A stretch of DNA of 64,000 nucleotides, taken from NCBI GenBank assembly GCA_963809695.1, contig CAWEKI010000009.1:434001-498000 (forward strand), given 5' to 3'. The stretch is from JAGDMJ01 sp963809695. Lineage in GTDB: Bacteria > Bacteroidota > Ignavibacteria > UBA10030 > UBA6906. This document shows positions 8,301 through 16,501 of the stretch, piece after piece (position 1 is the stretch's first letter; each line of letters starts with the position of its first letter). The position numbers were made by a program, and so were the translations under genes. Under the pieces are notes generated by a model, which was given only the letters and a program-made list of their open reading frames with translations, had not been told where the DNA came from and made no database searches.

Positions 8301-11300
8301 GCCGAGGAGGAATCGACGGGGCCCTCCTTCATCCATCCCGCCATTTTTGACACCTCCAGCGTTCCCTTCCTCAGTGCCCGCAGCTTCATGAATGCAAAGA
8401 GCACGGGCGTGACCACCAGGACATGGATGGTGGAGGTGATGAGTCCACCGATCATTGGGGCCGCAAGAGGCTTCATGACGTCCGCCCCCACACCTGCACT
8501 CCACATGATGGGGATCAGTCCAATGAGGCTCGTAGCCACTGTCATCACTTTCGGCCGGAGCCGAAGCACCGAACCCTCAACAGTGGCATCATAGATATCC
8601 TGTGCCGTGATCGGCCCGCGGGCCCCCCGCCGATGCTCGAGAAGCTTCCGGTCGAGCGCCTCGTGCAGATACACAACCATCACCACGCCGGTCTGCACGG
8701 CGAGGCCATACAGCGCGATGAAGCCGACCCAGACGGCAACAGAGAAGTTGTATCCGAGCAGGAACGTAAGATAGACCCCGCCGATCAGAGCAAACGGAAC
8801 GGAAAGCATCACTACCAGCGCCTCGGTGAAATCTTTGGTTGTGAAGTACAGCATGACGAAGATGATCACGAAGACGATTGGCATGAGCAGCTCAAGCCGT
8901 TCCTTGGCGCGGACCTGGTTCTCCCACTGGCCGCTCCACTGGACGGTGTAACCGGCTGGCAGCTTCAGTTCTTTCCCCAGGACAGCCTTTGCCTCGTTCA
9001 CGAAGCTGCCCATATCTCTTCCCCGCACATTCAGGAACACGATCGACCGAAGCTGCGCGTTCTCGCTGGAGATCATTGGCGGCCCGGGGACCACCTCGAT
9101 TTTCGCCAGTTGACCCAGCGGAAGATACGAACGACTCGAGACCCGAGGTGAACCGGGAAGGATGCCCTGAGAACGCAGAGCGGCAGAGCCCGTCCGCGGC
9201 CCATTGGCACCTCCGCCCATTGGGGATCCGTTCCCGGACATCCCGTTGCCTCCCGAAGCAACCGGAGTGTAGACAGACTGCGCTGCCATCGCAGGCTGAC
9301 TGGACGCATCAGGAATATTGACGGGGACAAGCAGACTCCTCAACGCCTCCGGGTCTCTTCTCCACTCCCGTCCGTACCTGACCCGGATGGGAAAGCGCTG
9401 CCGTCCTTCGATCACCGTACCGATATTTTCTCCGCCGATGGCGGTCTCGATCATATCCTGGACATCCCCGATGTTGATGCCGTACCGGGCCACGGCTTCG
9501 CGGTCGATATCAATGTCGAGGAACAGCCCTCCTTGCGTGCGCTCCGCGTAAAGATCCGCCGCCCCGCGGACGCCGCGAAGAACCTGCTCCGCACGAATGG
9601 CCAGTGCCTCAAGCGTGTCCAGGTTTCGTCCGAAAATCTTCACTCCGAGGTCCGTGCGCACACCGGTAGAAAGCATATTGATCCGGTTGATGATCGGCTG
9701 CGTCCAGCCATTGCGCACGCCCGGGATCTGCAGTTTGGCATCCAGGTCCGCGATGATATCATTTCTGGTCACGCCGGGCCGCCATTGGTCTTTCGGCTTC
9801 AAGAGAATAATTGACTCGATCATGCTCACGGGAGCCGGGTCCGTGGAAGTTTCCGCCTTCCCTGCCTTGCCGAGAACGGTTTCGACTTCCGGCTCGCTCA
9901 TGATGATCGCGTCCTGGACCTGCATGATCCTGTTCACTTCCGTGATCGAGGCTGACGGCAGCGTCACGGGCATGAACAGCAGGCTCCCTTCATCCAGCGG
10001 GGGCATGAATTCAGATCCCATGTTCATGATCATGGGAATGGTCAGGAGCAGCGCGAGCACATTCACCGCAATGGTGGCCGCCCGATGCCGGAGCACCCAG
10101 TGAATGACAGGCTGATAAACGCGCTTGAGGAAACTGGTGATCGGATTTTGTTCGTCCCGCCGGAACTTGCCTCTCGTCAGCAGGGTCATCAACATCGGAA
10201 CGAGCGTAATCGCAATGATCGCCGAGCCGGCAAGGACAAAGGTCTTTGTGAACGCCAGCGGCCGGAACAATTTTCCTTCCTGCCCCTCAAGCAGGAAGAC
10301 CGGGAGGAACGAAACGACCATGATTGCTACGGCGAAGAAGATCGCGCGGCCGACCTGTTTGGCAGAGAGAATCGAGATCTCGACATAATCGCTCGTGGTA
10401 AGTGTCCCTTTTTCCTCCTGCGCACGGGCGACATTCCGGTGCGCATTCTCCACGAGCACAATCGACGCATCCACGATCACGCCGATCGCGATGGCAATGC
10501 CCCCCAGCGACATGATATTTGAGGTAATGCCGAAAAGCTTCATGCAGATGAACGCCACCAGCACCGCAACCGGGATTTCGATGATGATCCGGATAACGCT
10601 TCGCATATGCATGAGGAAGAGGAACACGACGATGCTGACGACGATGGCCTCCTCCAGCAGTGCGTGGCTCAAAGTATTGACGGCGGCCATGATGAGGCTG
10701 CTCCGGTCATACGCCGTCGTAATCTTTACACCTGCCGGGAGGCCGGGCGAGATTTCGGCGATCTTCGCCTTTACGCGATCGATGACATCCTTGGCATTCT
10801 CGCCATATCGCATTACCACGATCCCTCCCACCGCCTGCCCCTGCCCGTCTTTCTCCAGCGATCCGCGCCGTATGTCGCCCCCGAGCTGGACGCTGCCAAT
10901 GTTCTTGATGTACACCGGCGTTCCATCCGGACCCGAGCCTACGACACTGTTTTCCACGTCGTGCAGCGACTGGATGTATCCCTGCCCTCTAACAAAATAC
11001 TCAGCGTCCGACACCTCGAGGATCTTGCCCCCAACGTCGTTGTTCGACCGCGTAACCGCGTTCTTGACATCGGCCAGCGTCAGGTTGTACGCCTTCATTC
11101 TGGCAGGATCGATGTCCACCTGGTACTGGCGGACAAAGCCGCCGATGGAAGCCACCTCGGCAACTCCAGGAACCCCCTGCAGGTTGAGCTTCACGTACCA
11201 GTCCTGAATTGCCCGGAGCGTCCCCAAATCGTACTTCCCGTCAAGGGTGTACCAGAAAACATGTCCCACCCCGGTACCGTCCGGCCCGAGCTGCACCTTC

Positions 11301-11674
11301 GCGCCCGGCGGCAGCGACGCCTGCACCGTGGAGAGCTTTTCCAACACACGGCTCCGTGCCCAGTAGAGGTCGGCGGATTCATTGAAGATGATGTAGATGA
11401 ACGACATCCCGAACATCGACTGGGCCCGGATGGCATGTACCTCGGGGACCCCTTGCAGCGCCGTGACCAGGGGAAACGTCACCTGGTCTTCCACAAGCTG
11501 TGGAGACCGACCCATCCAATCCGTGAAGACAATGACCTGGTTTTCGGAGAGGTCGGGGATGGCATCCAGCGACGTATGCGCCACTGCCCAGATTCCCCAT
11601 CCGATAATGATCAGATAGAGGAAAATGATGATGAACTTGTTCCGGGCGGAAAAATCAATGATCTTCTCAATCAT
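8294..11674 (-). CDS. cusA: heavy-metal efflux RND transporter, CusA-type Cu(I)/Ag(I) pump
   Basis: 1126 aa inner-membrane RND pump with the usual two sets of six membrane segments and two large periplasmic loops. The three methionines of the CusA Cu(I)/Ag(I) site are all recognisable: EGSLLFMP, PAPVSMIE and RINMLSTG. This argues for monovalent copper/silver rather than the divalent ions of CzcA. The proton-relay region (GVIVDASIVLVENAHR) is intact. A Gly/Ser/Met-rich stretch of about 65 residues sits between NIPDAS and SYLPLGQLA and makes the protein longer than typical CusA (about 1050). The start follows AAGGA at good spacing, 18 nt after cusB. Confidence 0.93.
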   Translation of the reverse strand: MIEKIIDFSARNKFIIIFLYLIIIGWGIWAVAHTSLDAIPDLSENQVIVFTDWMGRSPQLVEDQVTFPLVTALQGVPEVHAIRAQSMFGMSFIYIIFNESADLYWARSRVLEKLSTVQASLPPGAKVQLGPDGTGVGHVFWYTLDGKYDLGTLRAIQDWYVKLNLQGVPGVAEVASIGGFVRQYQVDIDPARMKAYNLTLADVKNAVTRSNNDVGGKILEVSDAEYFVRGQGYIQSLHDVENSVVGSGPDGTPVYIKNIGSVQLGGDIRRGSLEKDGQGQAVGGIVVMRYGENAKDVIDRVKAKIAEISPGLPAGVKITTAYDRSSLIMAAVNTLSHALLEEAIVVSIVVFLFLMHMRSVIRIIIEIPVAVLVAFICMKLFGITSNIMSLGGIAIAIGVIVDASIVLVENAHRNVARAQEEKGTLTTSDYVEISILSAKQVGRAIFFAVAIMVVSFLPVFLLEGQEGKLFRPLAFTKTFVLAGSAIIAITLVPMLMTLLTRGKFRRDEQNPITSFLKRVYQPVIHWVLRHRAATIAVNVLALLLTIPMIMNMGSEFMPPLDEGSLLFMPVTLPSASITEVNRIMQVQDAIIMSEPEVETVLGKAGKAETSTDPAPVSMIESIILLKPKDQWRPGVTRNDIIADLDAKLQIPGVRNGWTQPIINRINMLSTGVRTDLGVKIFGRNLDTLEALAIRAEQVLRGVRGAADLYAERTQGGLFLDIDIDREAVARYGINIGDVQDMIETAIGGENIGTVIEGRQRFPIRVRYGREWRRDPEALRSLLVPVNIPDASSQPAMAAQSVYTPVASGGNGMSGNGSPMGGGANGPRTGSAALRSQGILPGSPRVSSRSYLPLGQLAKIEVVPGPPMISSENAQLRSIVFLNVRGRDMGSFVNEAKAVLGKELKLPAGYTVQWSGQWENQVRAKERLELLMPIVFVIIFVMLYFTTKDFTEALVVMLSVPFALIGGVYLTFLLGYNFSVAVWVGFIALYGLAVQTGVVMVVYLHEALDRKLLEHRRGARGPITAQDIYDATVEGSVLRLRPKVMTVATSLIGLIPIMWSAGVGADVMKPLAAPMIGGLITSTIHVLVVTPVLFAFMKLRALRKGTLEVSKMAGWMKEGPVDSSSAH

Positions 11675-11692
11675 ACGAGTGTCCTTCTTCCA

Positions 11693-13279
11693 TCATTCCA
11701 CGATGACGGTGCCATGCAGCATACCCATGCCGCACGTAAAATGAATTTCTCCCGGCTTCTGTGGAGGAAGCTCGATGGATGTCGTTTTTCCCTCCGACAA
11801 CTTACGGCGAAGATGCAGTTCCGCAAACACGACTTCGCTCCTGCACGCCCCTCCATCCTTCCGGAAGAATTCCAGCGTTATGGGCAAATCCCGGTGTACC
11901 CTCACCACGTCCGGAGCGTACTCCCCGTCCACCACGATCTTGACTCTGTTCTCACCCGATGAAGGGCTGGCAGGGTTATCCTGGGCAATGGGTACGCCCG
12001 CCCTGTGGGTTGCATGCGGGTTCGCTGTCCCCGGCTGCTGAAGCGCGCTCTCAGAGTCGATCAAAAATCCTCCGGTCTGCGCCACGTTCTCGCCCTCACA
12101 AACCCCCCGCAGGATCTCGACCTGGCCGCTGTCCGCCGCCCCTGTAATGACGTCACGCGGCTCGAACTGATTCGGTTGCACCTCCACCCATACCACCGTG
12201 CGAGGCCCCGTCGACAGCACAGCACTTTGTGGCACAACGACGGCCGAGTTTGCGGTTGCAAACACATGCGCGCGGATAAACATGTTCGGTTTTAAAAGTC
12301 CTTCTTTGTTCGGAATTTCGGTCCGAACCCGGATCGTGCGCGTACCAGGATTCACCACCGGATCAATAAATGTCACGCGTCCGTTGAATGTCATCTCCGG
12401 GTACGCTTCGGTCGTCACGCCGATGGCTTGCCCCGTCTTCACGGCCCGTAAATCTTTCTCATACACGTCCAGGTATGCCCACACCATGGAAAGATCGGCC
12501 AGCTGGTAAAGAGTCATCCCTTCATCTACATACATCCCCTCCTGGACATCCTTCTGCAGGACCGTTCCCGAGATCGGGGAGAAAAACGTCACGGCAGTGC
12601 TGATCTGACCTGACGTCTCCAGGCGGGCGATCTGGGGATCCGTGAGGCCGAAGTGAATCTTCAAGCGATCGCGGGAGGCTTCGAGCAGCTTTTTCTGCAT
12701 GGTCCCGGTGATCTCGGCGGAAGCGGATCCCTGCTCGGCCTGCAGCGCAATCAGGAAATCTCGCTCGGCGGAAATGAGGTCGGGGCTGTAGAGATCGAAA
12801 AGCGGCTCTCCCCTGTGCACTTTTTGTCCGGTCGTATTGACGTAGAGTTTCTCAAGCCGTCCCCGGAACCGTGCGGCGACGATCGCCTGTGACGGCTCTG
12901 CGGCAGCTACGATTCCCACGGCGTTGATTTCAGTGGTGAGCGCCCGACGCACGGCGGGAATTGACGTGATGTTGGCAAGGACGCGCTGCGTTGGGGAGAG
13001 GCTCACGCCCCGGAACTCAGCCGTATCGACCGGGCTCCGGGCATGCGCGGATTTCTTCACGAGCGCCATGCCGCACACCGGACAAGCCCCCGGCCTGTCG
13101 GATCTCACCCAGGGATGCATCGGGCAGGTGTAATACTCAGCCCTGTCCGCAGCCAGCTGCATGCCGACGGAATCGCTTTTTCCTGCGGCGGCCGCCGGAT
13201 CCTTCTGGCCACAACCGGCGAGCGAGAGAGCAAGAAGAACAAGGAACCCGTAAGTCACTGTATGATTTGTTGTTTTCAT
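11693..13279 (-). CDS. cusB: CusB-type periplasmic adaptor lipoprotein with metal-binding N-terminus and cupredoxin-like C-terminus
   Basis: 528 aa from the ATG that yields a lipoprotein signal (lipobox LAGC, Cys23). In order: a heavy-metal-binding domain (about 50-75, YTCPMHP...CPVCGMALV), the membrane-fusion-protein core with barrel-sandwich and beta-barrel parts (about 90-400), and a C-terminal EfeO/plastocyanin-like cupredoxin (about 445-528) with Cys in GGACRSEV and the FTCGMGMLHG copper motif. The protein bridges the CusA pump to the TolC-like channel and probably loads metal onto it. The two added copper domains suggest metal capture in the periplasm. Confidence 0.93.
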   Translation of the reverse strand: MKTTNHTVTYGFLVLLALSLAGCGQKDPAAAAGKSDSVGMQLAADRAEYYTCPMHPWVRSDRPGACPVCGMALVKKSAHARSPVDTAEFRGVSLSPTQRVLANITSIPAVRRALTTEINAVGIVAAAEPSQAIVAARFRGRLEKLYVNTTGQKVHRGEPLFDLYSPDLISAERDFLIALQAEQGSASAEITGTMQKKLLEASRDRLKIHFGLTDPQIARLETSGQISTAVTFFSPISGTVLQKDVQEGMYVDEGMTLYQLADLSMVWAYLDVYEKDLRAVKTGQAIGVTTEAYPEMTFNGRVTFIDPVVNPGTRTIRVRTEIPNKEGLLKPNMFIRAHVFATANSAVVVPQSAVLSTGPRTVVWVEVQPNQFEPRDVITGAADSGQVEILRGVCEGENVAQTGGFLIDSESALQQPGTANPHATHRAGVPIAQDNPASPSSGENRVKIVVDGEYAPDVVRVHRDLPITLEFFRKDGGACRSEVVFAELHLRRKLSEGKTTSIELPPQKPGEIHFTCGMGMLHGTVIVE

Positions 13280-13295
13280 TATCGTGCCACTCTGT

Positions 13296-14576
13296 TTATT
13301 CAAGAGACGTGCCAACCGCCTTCTCCAGTGAAGCGAAAGCGGTCAGGTAATCTGCAACGAGCATGTAATATTCCATCCGGAGCATCTGGACCATGCGGTA
13401 GCTGTCCAGGAGCGAAAGAAAATCCGTTTTGTCGGTCTGGTATGATACCAGCGTTGACTGCAGGGTCTGCTCGGCCTGAGGAAGAATCGCGCTGCGATAA
13501 CGGCGGACCTGCTCAAGGCGCGACTGGGTTTTCGCCCACGCGTCCCGCACGTCGCTTGCCGCCATGTTCTTCATGTCCGCAAGGCTGAGCTCGCTTGACC
13601 GGACATTGAGTTCGTTTTCCTCGGTTCTCCCGGAGTATTGCCCGCTTGACCATGGGGCAATCGGGATGGTGATCCCGATCATGGCCGCCCAGAGATCCGT
13701 TCCCTCCTTCATCTGCTTGTAGGTGCCCTTGAGCATAAGATCGGGAATGCGCTCCCGCTGGGAGGCGCTGAGCTCCGCTTTGTTCATTTCAATCTCGTAC
13801 TGCATGGCACGAAGTTCCGGACGGTTCTCCCAGGCTTTTTGCTGGAGTTGCTCGAGGGTGCCCGGGTACTCGCGGACGTCAATCTCCGCCACGCGGGGGA
13901 CAGGCGTCCCCGGAGGGGATGCCCGCAGCGCGTTCATCATGGCCTCTGCCGCCCCAAGCTCCTGCCCGATCATGGATCGCTCGTTCTCCAGCTTGGCCAG
14001 TTCGACCTGCGCCTTGAGCACGTCACTCTGCGAAGAAATGCCCACGCTGTATTTTTCCCGAGCGGATTCAACGATCTGGCTCAGAAGACGCTGGTTTTCC
14101 GCATTTACCTCCAGCCGGCGCTGCGCGGCATACAGCATCGCATAGGCGGTCTTGACCCGCGCAACCAGGTTTCGTTCAACCCCTGCTGACTGCTGTTCGG
14201 TGATGCGAACGTTGGCCCGCGCGACCTCCTCCGTGGCTGACTTTTTCCCGAGCGGTATCATTTGCTGGATGTAGTAGTCCGTTTCCATTCCGTCCCGAAA
14301 GGGATTTGCAGATGTCACCGGAGTTGCGTAGAATTCGACCCCGGCTTGAGGATCATCCCATGCTGTGGCCTGGGGCACCCTGGCTTCCGCGCCCTGGATC
14401 CGAAGCCTGCTTGCTTGAAGAGACGGGTTGTTTTGAATCACCTGTTGGATCAACCCGGCCAGGGTTGCCACGCTGTCAGGGGCAGGATTGGCTGGCGCGC
14501 TTTCGCCCGCGTCACTCATAGCAATGTGCAGACAAAACAGCACGATGATATTGAAGAGGACTGGAAGTCTTCTCAT
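13296..14576 (-). CDS. cusC: TolC-family outer-membrane channel of the copper efflux system
   Basis: 426 aa with signal peptide (MRRLPVLFNIIVLFCLHIAMSDAG). It shows the two-fold OEP repeat with long amphipathic helices (for example QLVAR...TAYAMLYAAQRRLEVN and AELSASQRERIPDLM). It would form the exit duct for the CusAB pump. The ATG at 14576 is preferred because GGAG lies 10 nt upstream; a GTG two codons earlier is possible. Order channel-adaptor-pump on one strand indicates an operon. Confidence 0.9.
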   Translation of the reverse strand: MRRLPVLFNIIVLFCLHIAMSDAGESAPANPAPDSVATLAGLIQQVIQNNPSLQASRLRIQGAEARVPQATAWDDPQAGVEFYATPVTSANPFRDGMETDYYIQQMIPLGKKSATEEVARANVRITEQQSAGVERNLVARVKTAYAMLYAAQRRLEVNAENQRLLSQIVESAREKYSVGISSQSDVLKAQVELAKLENERSMIGQELGAAEAMMNALRASPPGTPVPRVAEIDVREYPGTLEQLQQKAWENRPELRAMQYEIEMNKAELSASQRERIPDLMLKGTYKQMKEGTDLWAAMIGITIPIAPWSSGQYSGRTEENELNVRSSELSLADMKNMAASDVRDAWAKTQSRLEQVRRYRSAILPQAEQTLQSTLVSYQTDKTDFLSLLDSYRMVQMLRMEYYMLVADYLTAFASLEKAVGTSLE

Positions 14577-14672
14577 GTCCACGACGCTCCATTAGGTTGA
14601 ATGCATGACCAAATGACCACGGAGAGGATGGATTCCTCCCGGGGCAGTCATTTCACGAACCGAGGAGTGTGG

Positions 14673-15101
14673 CTAAATCAGGAATGTGGCGTTCAGGATA
14701 TACTTCTCCACCGAAGGCGGAGATGCAGCTGCTGAAGAAGCAAAGAGAATGGAATGCGTGGGAACACGCTGCGTGCCGGAGAATGCCGAAAGAGGCAGGA
14801 GCGCAAGAAGATCAAGCTGTTGCGGAGCAGAATGTTGATTTCCTGTAACGATCGGATTGGTGTTCAAGCCTCCCGCCACAGAGACAGCACAGCACGACAT
14901 GTCCGATGTCATGACAGGAGTGCCGGAAGCCGCGCCGTCGTCTGCCGGTATATTCGCCATCATGCTCATCGGCCGATCGCAACAGCTCCGTTCGGCCATG
15001 AGGCACGAATGCAATACCGCGGTGAATCCGCTGCTGGACAACGTCAGCAAGATTGAGACGATTGTCGCGGTAAGGCGCGTATGTCGATTCTGGTGAGACA
15101 T
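14673..15101 (-). CDS. small exported Cys/Met-rich protein heading the copper efflux operon
   Basis: 142 aa with an N-terminal signal peptide (hydrophobic core about residues 12-28). The mature part has a clustered HSCLMAERSCC motif followed by Met- and Cys-containing stretches (PMSMM, MTSDMSCC). This composition resembles the short 'HYC/CC' proteins found beside metal-efflux genes in the FCB group, but I cannot assign a named family. It lies 96 nt upstream of the TolC gene, directly behind a good promoter. A role in periplasmic copper sensing or capture is inferred from composition and position only. Confidence 0.65.
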   Translation of the reverse strand: MSHQNRHTRLTATIVSILLTLSSSGFTAVLHSCLMAERSCCDRPMSMMANIPADDGAASGTPVMTSDMSCCAVSVAGGLNTNPIVTGNQHSAPQQLDLLALLPLSAFSGTQRVPTHSILFASSAAASPPSVEKYILNATFLI

Positions 15102-15135
15102 CGTGAGTAGTAGAACCCGCCAGTGAACTGACTAT

Positions 15136-15164
15136 ATTATAAGATTTTTTCGTGAAATTAGCAA
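15136..15164 (-). promoter_or_regulatory. promoter of the copper efflux operon
   Basis: Minus strand: TTGCTA (15159-15164), 17-bp spacer, TATAAT (15136-15141, perfect -10). Transcription would begin near 15129, 28 nt before the small Cys/Met-rich gene. The AT-rich spacer is unlike neighbouring coding sequence. No CueR-type stretched spacer is seen. Confidence 0.65.
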
Positions 15165-15193
15165 ATCCCGAGAGGAGGCCGGGTGTAAATGTC

Positions 15194-16492
15194 TCATTGT
15201 ATCACTTTCGCTTGAAACTCAACGCCGATCTGCTTCAGGAAGTCGTATGGCATTTCACCCCCGGCAAACACAAAGACATAGTCGTTCCGAAGCGTGAGCA
15301 CTCCTTGTTCGGTTTCCAGCGTGACATCTGTGCTCCTGATCTCACGAACGTGGGAATTCATCACGACGCTCAAGTTTCGCCGTTTGATAGCGTCATCGAG
15401 ATGCTCCATATTCCGGGCTTTCAGGCGGGTGAATTCCGATTTGCGATAAGAAAGCGTCACGTTGTTCGTGCGCTGGAGGGCAAGTCCCAATGCCGCCTCC
15501 ACCGCAGAGTCCCCTCCTCCAACGACCAGAGCGTGGACTTCCTTGTATGACTCTGTATCCATCAGGCGATACATCACCTTTGAGCGCTCTTCTCCAGGGA
15601 CGCCGAGCTTCCGCGGCGTTCCCCTTCTTCCCAGGGCGAGGACCACGTGAGACGCCGGGTAGCTCCCCTTCACCGTCTCAACGACGAACTGTCCATCGCC
15701 CCGCCGGATATTTGTCACTTTTTCATTCACCTGAATCTGCAGACCAGTCTTCGTAATGATGCTGTTCCAAAGGTCAAGCATCGACTCCTTTGATGTCTCA
15801 GTCAACTTCACCTTTCCCCAGAGGGGCAAGTCGACCGGCGACGTCATGACGATTTTGCTGCGCGGGTACTGGAGAATTGTGCCGCCGATTTCTCCCTGTT
15901 CCAGCACCCGGTACGGGAAACCATGCTGCTTCGCCGTCAATGCCGCCGCCAACCCCGATGGCCCCGCGCCGACGATCACCACTTCAACGGGCTCTCCGGG
16001 CTTCGCGCAGCGCGCAATCTCCTCTACTGCCATCCGCCCCTGGGTGATGGCGTTCTTGATAAGCCCCATGCCGCCGAGTTCGCCGGCAATGAACATGCCG
16101 GGCACGCTGGTCTCCAGGTTTTCACTCAGGATCGGGAGGTCGGCGCTCCGGCCGGGGCTTGCCATCAACAGCGTGATCGCGCCGGCGGGGCACGCGTCAG
16201 CGCACAGGCCATGTCCAACACACTTCGCGCCATGGACGAGCGTGGCCTTCCCTTCGATCACGGCAAGCACGTCCCCCTCAGGACACGCTCCGACGCAGCC
16301 ACCGCATCCAATGCACTTCAACGCATCGATGTGGGGGTGCATCGTTGTCGCAGCGGTCAAGCCGGCAACCTGGAGAGTGTCAAAGCGACGTTTTGCTTCC
16401 TGTTCCTTCCGGCGAAAACGCAGAAAATAGGGAACGACCGTAAGGAGAATGAGGACAAGCGCAATCAGTGTTGTGGTGACGAAATCTGACAT
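15194..16492 (-). CDS. membrane-anchored 2x[4Fe-4S] ferredoxin/FAD-NAD(P) oxidoreductase
   Basis: 432 aa. One N-terminal membrane helix (residues 5-24) is followed by two [4Fe-4S] motifs (CIGCGGCVGACP about 60-71 and CVGHGLCADACP about 91-102). A thioredoxin-reductase-like flavoprotein then begins at VVIVGAGPSGLAAA (FAD site) with a second nucleotide site at ALVVGGGDSAVEAALG. The redox-active CxxC of thioredoxin reductases is missing, as in YpdA-type enzymes, so it probably passes electrons between NAD(P)H, FAD and the clusters rather than reducing a disulfide. AAGGTGA precedes the ATG. It is the last gene of the cytochrome operon, 9 nt after the barrel gene. Confidence 0.82.
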   Translation of the reverse strand: MSDFVTTTLIALVLILLTVVPYFLRFRRKEQEAKRRFDTLQVAGLTAATTMHPHIDALKCIGCGGCVGACPEGDVLAVIEGKATLVHGAKCVGHGLCADACPAGAITLLMASPGRSADLPILSENLETSVPGMFIAGELGGMGLIKNAITQGRMAVEEIARCAKPGEPVEVVIVGAGPSGLAAALTAKQHGFPYRVLEQGEIGGTILQYPRSKIVMTSPVDLPLWGKVKLTETSKESMLDLWNSIITKTGLQIQVNEKVTNIRRGDGQFVVETVKGSYPASHVVLALGRRGTPRKLGVPGEERSKVMYRLMDTESYKEVHALVVGGGDSAVEAALGLALQRTNNVTLSYRKSEFTRLKARNMEHLDDAIKRRNLSVVMNSHVREIRSTDVTLETEQGVLTLRNDYVFVFAGGEMPYDFLKQIGVEFQAKVIQ

Positions 16493-16501
16493 AGATTCAC
16501 C

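Noticed and set aside
10607..11962. A 451-codon plus-strand open frame opposite cusA and cusB
   Set aside because: Antisense to certain efflux genes, with no ribosome site and no protein-like motifs.
14577..14672. Imperfect GGA/TCC hairpin between the small Cys/Met protein gene and the TolC gene
   Set aside because: The pairing is short and interrupted, and no T tract follows; too weak to call a terminator or attenuator.
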